The notes beneath the pieces are model-generated. The model made no database searches. It saw only the letters and a list, made by a program, of their open reading frames with translations, and was not told where the DNA came from. Shown one piece after another: positions 32,377-45,157 of a stretch of 64,000 nt of DNA (position 1 is its first letter; each line of letters starts with the position of its first letter). A program made the translations under genes and the position numbers. The stretch covers positions 2,914,001 to 2,978,000 of the forward strand of contig NC_061459.1 in assembly GCF_022581195.2 (NCBI RefSeq), written 5' to 3'. Source of the stretch: Helicoverpa zea (taxonomy: Eukaryota > Arthropoda > Insecta > Lepidoptera > Noctuidae).

Positions 32377-35300
32377 ATTTCATTTATTTTTGTAAGGTTG
32401 TTTATTTTATTTTTTTCTTATGATGAAGTTAGTTAAAGAAATGTCTCATTTATACTATTTTTTAGATTTTTTAATATGCACTATGTTTCTTACAAAGAAA
32501 TGAACTAGATTAACTATGACTAGATTTACCAACTGACTGACATGACATGTTATCATATATTATGTTCGTGGATCAAAGTTACACATTCGTTATTTTCGAA
32601 AGTGATTCACACTTGGCCGTTTTCAGATTTTTACTTTACTTTGACTAAATACAAACCTTTGTACCATTCGAAGATATATTATATAAATATAGATAAATTT
32701 AGTTCGTTTTAGTTCCTTAGGGGTATAAATTTACACCGGGTATAAAACACCTTCATTATTTTGAAACCGACTCACACTTGGCCATTTTCAGATTTTTCCC
32801 TTTACCTTGATATAAAGACCTACCTCCATGCCAAATTTCAAGTCAATACGACCATTGGAAGTGGTCTAGGTTTTTGATGAGTGAGTCAGTCAGTGAGTGT
32901 ATAGTAAAAATAGCGATTTTCTGACGTCAATATCTCAAGACCTACAATAGGTATATTAATGAAATTTTGTATTTTAGATAAGTGAGGGGGTCTCAACAGA
33001 TACTAGAAATTTGACATGCGTAAATAAAATAGATTTTGAGTTACAGGGGGGTCGAATTTGGCCCGAAATGGTTCGTGTAATATAACCCACGGCCGGTGTG
33101 TCGCCTTTTTCGCTCGAACTTGGCGGACACACTGCCGTGTGTCTAGATTCCGAATTGGTTTTTCTATTTTTAAAACTGGTTACAATTTTTTTTTCTAACG
33201 GGGATTCTAAAAATATATTACAGAATGTAGGTCATGTTTTGTTTTTATTTTAAGTACAAAACAGTAGGTAACATTTGTAATCTCCTTAACAGTAGTAAAT
33301 AGTTAATGTTAATAAATACTTTTTGTATGCATTGTAAATAGTATTTCTATATTTTTTCTGCAATATGTTTTTTTACAGTCCTTCGTAATATTCTTTCAAA
33401 CAAGTTACTTTAAAGTTTATTCTCTACACATAAGTCTGAAGATGTACTTAGTATTTCAGAACAATACATAATATTACATGAATAGAGGTACATATTATAA
33501 TAAAATTTATATCTCTCGTGACTTACAGACGTCTTTCAATCGATTCTACTAGAAGTTCAGATTCCAATATGATAACTATAGTTGGTTGAATCAGTTCCCT
33601 GGAGTCTTCTTACAGATCGCTACACAATATTGTATTATACAGCTATAATTAGATAAGATAAAGAAAAAAAAGTAAATATTATAAAAAAAAACTTGCCTAA
33701 AGTTTTTTATTACGAAATCTGTAAAGGTCAAGTTAACTATTAGTTCGAGAAGTTATTTTAACTTTAATACAGCTGTGGCATATCTATGACAATAAAGGAT
33801 AAGGAGCTAAGAACAAATATTTTTTGTAAAAAAAATCGAATTGAGTTGGTTCACCTAAAGATTTTTCAGTATTGAGTTATTATTATCTGCATAGCTTTTT
33901 CTGTATTGACTTATGTTAGTTAAATAATTTTGCACAAAACAAAGTATTGGTATATTTTATAGCACCTATTAATCAATTCGCCCACGTTTATTTTGTCATA
34001 TTATGGGCAAAACGAGAAAATTAAAAAATTACTTATTGTTTGTTTCGGCAAATCCGGTTGACAAGATAATAACTATTTTTAATTTATTATCTTATTGCAA
34101 TCGATAGGTAAAGTGCAATAGTAAAAGGTCATGTCACACCTGATAAATGTAATACATTTTATAACGTCAATATAAGAAGCCAACGGTAGGGTGACAGCGA
34201 ACTTGTAGCTACCTAACAACTTAAGTGCTCGTTCTGTTCATGTGTGCCATGACCTTTAGATTCCGATTCGTCCCAAAAACTAAAAATAAACTGTCTGGTA
34301 TCAACTGGAACTAAAAATAGTAAAACCAGTTAGTCAAAATACAGGCTTTTTTCGCTAGTAATGCTATTTTTATCCGATGTTATTTGATTCCATTCAGAAA
34401 TTTTGAATATTAATATATACAGGTTTAGAGCTATCATTGACCCAAGTTTTTTTTAGTTTAAAGTTTAAATTTAAATCATATACTGAATAATTTTGACGAG
34501 TTAACTACATCCTTACACCTGTTTGATTGATATTTATAATAACAATCTCAATTCCAAACTTTGATCTTTGGACCTTATTAATTTTAGCTTGTAATAAAAT
34601 AGATATAATGTGACATGGACATGTTTCCTTAAAGGATCCAGATAATAAGTGTATTTTATATTTTATGACACCCATTTTCTTATTAGTCGCTGTATTTGGA
34701 GGATATAATATAAAATGATGTAATTTTTAAACTGGTCTATGGAAATATTGAAATGCCTACAAAAAGTGTCGTTAAGGTTAGATGTAGTGGGTTGTATCAA
34801 AGTTCAGCTCAATGCTGGCTACTAATTTTCACATCTATTTGGATGAGATGAGAAATGAAAAGTTAAATGGTGTTTCTATAGGCTGCCATAGTCCTGCAAA
34901 TGATGTGTATTAACACTATGGCAAATAGAAATATGATACCAAGAACTGGCCTGTATTGAACACCCCTTCTTCGATTCCAACAACTAATTCCTACCTTAGA
35001 GAGAACTAAATGTAGCTCCATTTATTTCTTAATTTGATGAGGTCAGGTTTGTGTTACTCTCACACTAAAACAGAAAACTTTCTTCCTGATAGCAATTACA
35101 CTTTTTTATATTATTATAAACAACCGAGGCTTTGGTTCTTGCCCTCATGATCCTTATAACAATAATTCACACTGCTCACTTCAATGATCATCGAATTCGA
35201 AGCTTCCTTTTAAAAACCTCATTATTTCAGCCATTTAATTAAAAAGAATCATATAATTGTCACTATTTATGAATCTTGCGGAAGTAATAACAAGAAGATT

Positions 35301-38300
35301 ATATTGTGAATTTAGTGCCAATGTCCTGAAGAGCATCGGCGACAGTTTTATTTGAAATTCCTGCTTTTTCTGGCAGTTCGCGTAAACACCCAAAAAGGTG
35401 AAGGGCGAATATGATTTGTTTTCATATTTCTTATTTTAATAACTTGTTTGTATAATAAGTATTGGTAAGACTTATAAAAAAATGAGGAAATTGTGAGAAA
35501 ATAAACGATCTGAAATTAGAAATTCTATTTTTGAAAAACAATATCAGGTTTTCTTCTAGAAAAGCAAAAGAAAATATAAAGTGTTCATAACATTATCCTG
35601 TAATATAACTGGCTATTTCTTATATCTGCTAGTCGCACAACTCCTTATGTAAATGCCTGTTCGTAATACTTCAAACCTGTACCTTTTATCCTTAGGTACA
35701 ATCAGCAGAAACTTAATAAGCTGACTAACAGCTATATAGTAGAAAAAACGAAAGACTGACGCGTATGTTTACATAACTACTTCATTTACTCAAGACCTTT
35801 TTAGCTTATAGGATACAATTTACTGATATTTGAGTCTTAAAAACATGTATTTTCTTGATTCATCTCGCATTAAGTAAATAATGTATAGTTTTTTTTGTGG
35901 TAGGAAGTTTATCAAGTTACCTCTCTCGCTGTGGGTTAGCAGCATGAGGGAGTGTCAGACTCTTACAGACTGAAAGCCACGGTGTTCATTCTTAGGCCCT
36001 TTATGTACTCTTTCAAACAATCCCACAGCCCCGACAGGCTTTGGCCCTGGCGGTTCCACCACCACTTGATACATAAAGGTATATTGCGCATTAAGCCCGA
36101 TTCTTATACAAAGAGGATACCATTTACCAAATAGGATTTATTTATTTAGTCTTGTTTTTCCATGATATATCTCGAAGGCATACCTTTGTTCCAAAGTAGC
36201 TATAGGCACCATCATGTAAATACAATGAATATTATCTTCATAGTGCGCAGTAACTTACAAAGCTCGTACCTTGCTTGTTTACTTACTTTTCTGCAATTTG
36301 TACCTACTTGCACTAAGTAAACTTGTAGGCATGTGGTAATGATCTTGACCAGCCGTGACTCCTGCAACCAGTTGCTAATGGTGGAAGGGTAAAAATAGAA
36401 GACTGGCCCTATGGAGGTGTATGACCGCAAATGGTAGATGGTTCTAGAAACTAGTATACAGGTTGTAAACCATTCATGTGCGTAGTAAAATCGAACGTAA
36501 AAGAGTACTGAAAATGGGTCGATGGAAATGATTTTGGAACCAGGCGGCAGCTGGAGGCAGGAGTGGTGAAGCTTAAAGATAAAAGTTTAAGAAAATATGT
36601 TGTAATGTAGGTCATGTCACAACCGATAAGTTTAAGGTATGATAGGAATTAATGTAAATTCAGGTATAACAGTTTTTTTAGATCAGACGAACAAGTGAAA
36701 TGACCAAATGATTGCTCGACTTGACTTCGGCTTTTAGCAGTTTGCTTCCATTTAGAATTTTCCTTATAAAATTGGAACATGCTGTATCACATCTATCAAC
36801 CATAATATCCTTCGTAGTTAAAGACGTCGCAGGATATAATTTATCTTGTAGAATACTTTTTACTGCAAAACTGGTATCTGACATATTTTTTCTAAGATTA
36901 ATTAGAAGATGGTACACAGGCATTGTAGAAAAAATTACAAGTTAATGTCTGTAGGTAACCATATTAACTAAGTTTGATTTGCGTCTAACAAGATCTGGTT
37001 AGATTAAAGTTAGGTCATGTCAATTCATTAAAATATTATAAATACCTATCTTTATGAATGATAATGCTTATCTTATTAGAAGCGCTCGTTGCTTTAATGA
37101 ATTATCTCGTGAGCATGATATTGACTTATTTTGCACTAAGACGAAAGTAGCGAGGAAACTTTAAGCTAAATCATTTTTGAGAATGAAGCACTTTCTGGTG
37201 GTACTCAAATACACACGTAGCAAATAAATAATAATAATAATTAAAAAAAACACATTCAGGCATTATAATACTCGTAGTTCATCGTTAATATTATATATCT
37301 GTGGAGGCTTGTTATTAGCAACTGGAAAATATATTTTTGTTACATATTAGGATGTTATTAGTCTGTAAGCCTTCTTAAAATAAATAAAATAAAATAAAAT
37401 AACTAGTTGTAAGAAGTTGTTAAATACGAAATAAGTCGAATATTTAGGTTGTCTATGTCTGGAAATCAATTACATACAATCAAGATTCAAGTAAAAAATT
37501 ACAAAAACCGTCACAACTTCATATAGAAGTTTTGAATTTGAGAAATTATGTATTGGTATTTTAAGTATACGTAGTTGTTTTCCTTTATTGCCAGTGATAA
37601 AATAAACAAAAAATACGGCCCGACTTGTGGAAGCTCTAGGATAAGTAGGCTATAGGTCGTTTTATTAAAAGTAAATATTTTTTCTTTAACGGTTCAGTAA
37701 TATATTTCGATTAATCTTTTGGCTAAATATAGCTGCTTGTAGACTAAGTTAGTAAAAGTAATACGTTTATATCTGGCTTGTAGGTCGGGGTCATTGAAAT
37801 TTGAGATCTAGTTTTCTGTTCAAAGTCTATACTGATCTAGCTAAATTTTATACTGCACTGTAGAAAATTTAAACCTGTTTGGATAGAAGTTATGGAGTAC
37901 TTAATCTGTGAAACATTTAAATACCTTTAATTACTGCTTGCCTAGGGAAAATAGCACCACTGTGCTACTCTATTGAATAAAAGGATCTAATGGAGATTCT
38001 TGTAGGATCCTCTTCCTTCCTCTTTGGAAACATACACCTAGCTATTGACGATATTCGTGATAGACATGACTTTTAACAAAAGAGAGCTTAGAATTTTGTA
38101 AAAACACAAATTGATTTTGAAAGGGTGCTTATTATAATATTGTTCCCTATGGGTATGTCATGAGTTACCTGTTTTATGTCTATGAAACAACATAGGTACT
38201 AAAGAACATTCTTCGAAAAACCACAGGAGGTAATGAAGTCTGCTAGCCTAATTATGGTGCGTGTCATATTGATCTAATGTGAGCACAGCTTAAGGCCATA

Positions 38301-39047
38301 CATTTACCATTTACCGTTAGATTAAGGAAAAGATGCAGAAAATTATGAGGAAAGTTGACATGAATCGTATTATGTTTCTTTCTCGATAATATGATTTGGC
38401 GTGTAACTTTTCTTGAGACATAATATAATTTGTGCTTATGATACAGTAGAATCTAGGGTTTGAATGAAGTTCGAAAGTATTTGCTAGTACGGCAAAATAG
38501 TTGACAGACCTTTCCTATGTGTATTTATATTACAGCTAACTATGCTTGTTTATGAATTGTCATTGCAATATGGAATTTCATATTTTTTTAAATTCAAAAG
38601 TGATTTAACATATCTGGGATGTTTCTATAGCCCATTTATTTGTGAAGTTGGATTCATGCCCATAACAGGCAGGACAGGACATCTTATTAACTACTTTTCT
38701 GATTACCTACACTTTCTGAGATTATCATGTGTACCACTATGTCTTGCTATCGTTATCAGAGCAATAAATGGATTTGTATATCTTCCATCGCATAAGGTTT
38801 AGGTTTTAAAATGGCTGTTTGGAATATACAGACTAATAATATAAGATACGGTTGATATGAAACCGCGGATCCCTGGAAATTGCAAAAAAAAACTTTTTGA
38901 AAAAAAAAATATATACATATTGATTTCTGACACTTACGCGAATATTAGACATTTAAATAAAACTACTTTTAAGAAATACAAACATATAATAATAACACTT
39001 CTAAGAAATAAATTAATTAAATCGTTTGATTAAAGAAATGCCTAGTG
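32377..39047. other. Intergenic, AT-rich, mostly unrecognised, with old repeats
   Basis: No gene seen. Contains two diverged copies of a unit around TCACACTTGGCC(G/A)TTTTCAG at about 32588-32665 and 32753-32830, an imperfect GC-rich inverted repeat at 33088-33138, the dispersed repeat at 35918-36075 and a short (AAAAT)n run at 37379-37400. Confidence 0.55.
35918..36075 (+). repeat. Dispersed repeat copy
   Basis: Same family as 31752-31895: GTGGGTTAGCAGC, GAGGGAGTGTCAGACTCTTA, then AACAATCCCACAGCCCCGAC and GGCCCTGGCGGTTCCACC. It extends further at its right end than the other two copies. Confidence 0.65.
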
Positions 39048-39049
39048 TA

Positions 39050-40445
39050 GGGTGGTAGCCATTGAACCACCAAAAGTTTGGAGATCTCTAGCGCCCTCGT
39101 TTTTAAAGTCTAAGAAAATATTTTTGTCTCAAATGATAGGTTATTTAATAAGCTACCAAATTGTGTTGAAATAAGTGGAAAGCATTTGCTGTTGCCTAAT
39201 TTATACATGTTTTTTTAAAACATGAGAAATGGTTCATAGCGTACTCCTAGGGGTACACAAAGAACCGGGGGGGTGGTATTAAATGAACCATGTGGTACGC
39301 AATGAATCACGGTAATATAAAAAAAAACATTATTATTTGTTTTAAAGAAAAATAAATACACTATTTATAACTTTTTATAATTTTAAAGTTTCGGGTTATA
39401 CATACATATAAGAACCAACAAATCAGCCTTAAAACTTAATTTTTAACAATAATTATGAACATCTTAAAAGTTACGCACAAACTCTTTCCGGGAAAAAGAA
39501 AACACATTTTGTACTTGTTTATTTATATTAATTAAAATGCTCTTAGCATTATAAAGTCGACGTGTTTTTATCACATTCAGACTTATGTTTTTTTATTGTC
39601 CCAATCACAAATTGTAACAATCAACATGTCTTTATGCTGTCTTCATGTTGGGCAGTAAAAAATTTACTTGCATCATAATGGGGCTCTAGTCTACAAGACG
39701 GATTGTTCCTGTACTTTGTTTGTGACATATCTTCGCACAAACACTTCGTCTGTCGCAATACTGGATTGAGAAGGTTGCAGTTTTTGCTGTTTTTCGAATG
39801 CTTAATCCCGACAAGTGTTTTTTCTATACCTCTTTGTGTAGCTTCCGTGGTGTGATACCCTTTTTTTACGTGCTTTCCTCCCTACCGTGTTTCGCCCCAT
39901 GCTGAAATTATATAGGTAATTCATTATAGGTACTCACATTAACACTTAGAGGTTAACTGTCTAATAATACTTCCCACCTGTTCATATATCATACAAAGCA
40001 CTAAGATGTGGTACACAGTACACAAGGAACCGTGGTTCATTGCTTACCCAGGATAAATGGCTCACAGTAATCGCTCGTACCCACCCCCTCTTAGGAAATG
40101 TTAGGTCATGTTTTATACAAAAACCGTTGAGAATTAATTCCAAAAAATAGTCTCAGACAAGCCTAATGATCTACATTACACATGCAATTCACACATAGTT
40201 AAGTAAGAGTTAGATTATTAAAGTAACAACAAAAAGAAACTCACCTTTTTTTGACGTTTTTGCTTGAGTAGAAGACTAAGACGCGGCTCACAGTGAGTAT
40301 ATTGCGACAGACCCACGGCGAATAGACCAAACTTCTTGACGTGGCAAGGGAGTCTCGACATAATTTTTGCGCGAGCTAGCAACGTTAGGTATGGCCGGTA
40401 GGTACTATGGTTCATACTGTACACGCGGTTCATTGGCTACCACCC
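39050..40445. mobile_element. 1.4-kb element with 20-bp TIRs and TA flanks
   Basis: Left end GGGTGGTAGCCATTGAACC and right end (complement) GGGTGGTAGCCAATGAACC, each bordered by TA (39048-39049, 40446-40447), as in Tc1/mariner-type insertions. The interior is AT-rich, with further GTGGTACGCAATGAATCAC-like subterminal repeats. Minus-strand reading of 39640-39920 gives broken basic peptide (MGRNTVGRKARKKR, then stops and frame changes), perhaps a decayed transposase; I could not identify it. Confidence 0.65.
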
Positions 40446-40447
40446 TA

Positions 40448-42950
40448 CCCTATTCAAGAACGCATTTACATTTCTAATGAGAATCGAAAAGTCTCATCAT
40501 TCTATCCAGTTCAATGTTAGACCTTGGTCTGATTAGCCAATGTAAACAGTTGTTCGAGGTTCAACGCACTAATCTGTGGACAGACGATTGATTAGTATGT
40601 TCTGCTATTGTCTGACTCCAAGGTTTGTCTGTGTCGGGAGTGCACGAGCGTGGACCTTCTTTGGTCATGGGTATCCATCTATAGAAAACGTCATTCATGC
40701 CTAATTACTTGATGTGAATGTTATCACGAAGCTGTTGGTTTCATAGATTAGTTTAGGAGTTACTTTTAGTTTTATAAGGTGTGTTCATTTGATTATGATC
40801 GGTTTTAAGACCTTGCTATTAGGTTGACTGGCATGTAATAAGTGTAGCGACCATGCTTATTGGAGTCGAAGGACCCCGTGATGTCAAAAAATCTTCAATA
40901 AACAACACATTTACTTAGCGGTTCCGTACCCAAACAACTGATACTAAGCTTCTTTGAACAAGAAGAGGTCTGAACCATAGAAGATGATAAGTATCTCTTA
41001 TAACACCTTCAAACCTTAGACACCTAACAAAACCCCCAACAAATAGGCACAAGGGTACATTACGATAACATCATAAGGTCTAGTTCACAACGCACTTTGT
41101 ATTCGATACAGTCGGACCTCTCATTACAATACAATGTGATACAGTGATTACTCATGTATTTGGCTAATGTCGATCGTAACAGCAGTCAGGGTTGGTTGTG
41201 AAATCCGATGGTCGTAAATCAATCAGGCGTTTGCTATTGTTAAATGGTTGTTGTCATTAATTAAATAATAATAACGAGTACGTGGTTATTGGATATCTTG
41301 TAGGAAGTCTACCGCTGAATGCAATCCTGATTTTAGTCTCTGGTTTTCAGGATTTTTTCAGGGATTTTTAGCAACCCTAAGTTAAGCCTCATACATGGGA
41401 AAAACAAACAAATGTTTGTTAACTTTAATGTGGTAACAACGTTCTTTTTAGTACTCTGCTTTTGTCATTTGCTTTATCTTTCATTAAAACAGGCGATAAC
41501 TTACACATACTTTGAACTGTGATAATACTACAAGAGATTCATCATAATTTTGTGCCGCTTCAAAGCCTGTATATTACTTAAGATTAAGACTAATAAACTC
41601 ATTAGACAGTAAAATTGAACTCTGGGGCAAAATAAATATAATTTCTTGTAAAGTAGTTTCGCTATATATTTACTACGACTGTAGCTTATAATTTTGGCCT
41701 AACCTTGCTATTGGGTAATCACAACCTTCAGGATAAAACTGAAAGTTATTTTTTGATAAAAGTTGTTTGTATTTCGTGTTGCCCTTGGGAACAACAGATA
41801 CCTATTAAGCTGTCTCCAAGAGTAGTGAATGTTTGACCCTTACTGATTTGTGTGTCACCTCATTTTGTTGGCACTTTAGAACTAATTAAGTAATAACCTT
41901 CAACCTTAGGTTTAGACCTTTTATTAAAATATATTCTAGTAATGGTGTCCAGAATGTCACCGCTAGGTCTTCAGGCAGATGGGATTGCAGAGGACATATA
42001 TAACGCCTACTGAAATAATGATAGCATTGCAACCTTTGATGAGATGCGTGGTAAATGTGAGTAGGCGCATAAAAACAGTTTTAATTTATTGACTGTTTTA
42101 TATTACCTGTATTTGTTGATTGAAGTAGTAATTAGGATTAGTGATTGATGATGTGTTATCTAGATAAACTTTTTAATACATGTGTGTATGAGTAAAAACA
42201 TATTTACATCCTACAAACGAATATTTTGGCAAAGTTCTACAAAATGTTTTATTAACTGTCTGTTAAAAATTACGTTTCCTATATTAAGCAAAATTTCAGG
42301 TACCTATACCAGTCAAAAAGCCAGGTCCTGAACAATAAAATTAATTATCAACGTTGTTCTAACTTCAAGAACAAGTTTGAGGACGGAACCAACTGCTCAA
42401 ACAACATAATTTTTAATTGCTTTGTGATTAGGTAGACGCGTCTTCAACTGAAAAATAACGGTACTGAAGGTAAATAATGCCTAAATAAAGGTTTAGGCAT
42501 CCTTTATAGCTTCGAGTGAGAGTTTTAATAGTAATAAATCATAGTTTGCCTTTGATTAAATTACGACCACTCATAACGATGCAGACCATTGAATACACTT
42601 TGATGTCGACTTAACATTTGATCTTTCAGTTTGATTTATAGATTAAATCCTATTGATCGTAAGTTAATGAGCATTCAACTCGATCCATAGCAACAATAAA
42701 GCTGATCTATCACAATACAGTCAATCTTATCGGCAACACCGCGCGGCCGGACAATTGCCTTTGCAACACTATTTTTACTCTGATCTTGGACGAACGCCAT
42801 CAGCTGAGCTAACGCCAGTTCACTAGTACTAACCCCACAGATATACGTACCCGCTCCCACAAAATTCTTAAATATATTACTAACCCATAACCTCGACCGA
42901 GAACCATCAATGAGCACCCGTTTCAATGAGATTCGCTTTATTTCGTGCGT
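40448..42950. other. Upstream intergenic region of gene B
   Basis: AT-rich with no recognised gene. The open frame on the minus strand at 42675-42926 shows no known motif and lies over the promoter side of gene B; I treat it as chance. Confidence 0.5.
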
Positions 42951-42990
42951 TACATATACACGCCAAGGTTCGTGAGCGCTTCAGTTCGGG
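42951..42990 (+). promoter_or_regulatory. Candidate TATA/Inr core promoter of gene B
   Basis: A TATA-like TACATATACA at 42951-42960 lies about 30 bases before an arthropod initiator-type TTCAGTT at 42980-42986. A start there would give a GC-rich leader of about 40 bases before the ATG at 43024. Motif and spacing only. Confidence 0.4.
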
Positions 42991-42993
42991 AGT

Positions 42994-43005
42994 ATGGCGA
43001 CGTGA
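42994..43005 (+). other. Short upstream ORF (Met-Ala-Thr-stop) in gene B leader
   Basis: ATG GCG ACG TGA sits 19 bases before the main ATG, inside the predicted 5' leader. If the initiator at about 42983 is used, ribosomes would meet it first; it could dampen translation of gene B or simply be bypassed. Confidence 0.4.
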
Positions 43006-43023
43006 TCGCGCACCGCGGCGGCC

Positions 43024-45157
43024 ATGGCGCGCCAACGATGGACGCTAGCTCTAATTTTAATCTGCCTGCCTATCCTTGCCACAGTGATAACCGCATTCCG
43101 AGTACGCGATTTACCCAAAGCCGATAGTGTGAAACACGATATAAAAAAGCAAAAGTGTGAAGACTGTGATGTGAAGGTCGGTCATAAGTTGCATAGTGTT
43201 AAAATCGAAAGTGATAAACATGTGTTTGAGGATTTGAAGAAGGTGGGACGAGAGAAGCAACAACAAGTCCATCAGAAGGCTGATAGTAAACCTGCTCACA
43301 AATACGATTTCAGAAGTGACGAAGACGACGACGATGACGATGAAAAGGATATTTTGAAAATTAAATCCGGATTTAAACAGGAAATTCCCGTAAGTAAAGT
43401 GAAATCCCAGGCTAGTAAAAAGTTATCAAAATTAGGGGACGATGACGATGATGACGATATCAAACCCAGTGTGTTGAAAAAAACTAAAGTTGTTGACATC
43501 AAAAGTGATCAGAAGCCGAAAAAGGATGTTAAGATCTCGAAAGTAAAAGAATCACTATCAAAAACCTTGAAACGTACCGATGACGATGACGACGATGATG
43601 ATAATGATGATGACGACGTTGATGACGATGATGATGATGCAGATGATGATGATGATAACTACGGCGTTAAACCACATGTGTTATCTAAATCAAAACCATT
43701 TGAAATAAAAAAATCTGACAGCAAACCTAGGCGGCCCGAATTCAAACCTACTCCACCAAAGTCAAAAGAAATTTATGATGACGACGATGATGATGAAAAA
43801 CCACGAGCTACAACAAAGAAATCGGAAGTTAAAAAAAATGCAAGCTCTAATCATAAATTAAAACAAGATACAAAGAGCTCAGAAAGTAAAGAGTCAAAGT
43901 CGAAGGAAATCGAAGATGATGATGATGATGATGATGATGACGACGACGACGATGATGATGATGATGACGATGAAGATTTCTATAGTGGAACATTGTCTAG
44001 TATATTAGAAACATTCAATATGCTAGGTTTAAAAATTGATCCAAGCCTTGAAACGCAAGAAACAAAAGATGCTGAGCACAAAATTAAAGAACATGAAAAG
44101 GATAGTAAGGATAAAGCTAAAGAAAAACAGAAGCTTGAAGCAGCAATTAAAACAACTAGTAAGAAAAGCGATGTTGATGCAGATTCACAAAAGAGCAAAG
44201 TGTCTTCATCTTTTTCCTTTTTCGCAAACATTTTTGGTGATGAAAAAAGTGCCGCTGATGGAGATGACGATGAAGACGATGAAGATGATGATGATGATGA
44301 CGATGACGACGATGATGATGACGACGATGATGATGATGACGATGATGACGACGACGATGTCACAAAAAGGAAGTCACCAAAAATAAATAAAATTGATACA
44401 AAAACCCTTCTTCAAGACCCTAAAAAAGAAGTCAAAGAGAAAATAGAAATTTTAAAGAAAGCATCCAAAGAGGTTATCAAAGAGAAACCTGAAGAAAAAA
44501 AACCTGAGCCGAGACCAAAACCTGAACCTAAAAAGGCAGAACCAGTAAAAAAAGAAACAAAAGAAGTCAAAAGTAGAGTAAAAGAAGACGTTAAGGATGA
44601 AAAGCCTACCCCAAAAGAAAAATCTAAAGATTCCTCTGAAAAAGTAGCATCTAAGAAAGAAGATATAAAAGAACCAAAGCACACTGAAGATAAGCTTGAT
44701 AAACCTAAGAAAGAAGCTCCAAAGAAAGATCACGAAAAAGATACCTTCAAAACTAAAGCTAGTCATGAAAAAGATGATAAGGTTTCCAGTCATGAGGACC
44801 TCAAAGGTACAGAAAAGATAGTTCCAGAGCATAAGAAAAAGTATCCCATCAAAGACACTTACAATATGTACGATGCAAAAAAAGAAGCTAAATCTGAATC
44901 TGCGAAAAAATCAGATAAAACATCTAAAGAAAAGTTTGATGATAGCCCAGAAATGTCTTCGTCGACCGAGAGTCATTTAAAACACGTTACGGACGCTTTG
45001 CACAGACGGAATTTGCTCAAAAGTGAATTTGAAGATTTCTATGCATTCTTTCCTACTTTTGCACCAAATTTTTCTCGAATCCATAACCCGGAATGCAGGC
45101 GTCACGGACAGATTGTGTTGAGGCAATTACGAGGAACGAAACTCTGGGCCCTGAATA
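43024..45157 (+). CDS. Gene B exon 1: signal peptide, poly-Asp/Lys-Glu region, NRF start
   Basis: Exon of 711 codons plus one base, with ATG in a good context (GCGGCCATGG) and a hydrophobic leader (MARQRWTLALILICLPILAT). Poly-Asp tracts lie near residues 99-107, 139-145, 186-216, 252-258, 297-318 and 414-445, written with mixed GAT/GAC codons, and are separated by Lys/Ser-rich linkers. Residues about 446-660 are a Lys/Glu/Pro-rich low-complexity stretch. Two short hydrophobic patches interrupt the acid blocks (near FYSGTLSSILETFNMLGLKI and FSFFANIFGD). The exon ends with FYAFFPTFAPNFSRIHNPEC and LWALN, the NRF-domain entry, then a GTAAGT donor. The frame is open throughout and connects in phase to conserved exons, so the acidic region is real coding sequence, not a shadow. 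Confidence 0.9.

Noticed and set aside
42675..42926. 83-codon minus-strand frame upstream of gene B
   Set aside because: No motif, no homology recognised, and it overlaps the promoter side of gene B.
43980..44363. Poly-Ser open frame on the minus strand opposite gene B
   Set aside because: It is the complement of the GAT/GAC Asp tracts of gene B exon 1, a reading-frame shadow.
44036..44386. 116-codon Met/Lys-rich frame within gene B exon 1
   Set aside because: Out-of-frame reading of the Asp repeats; no independent support.
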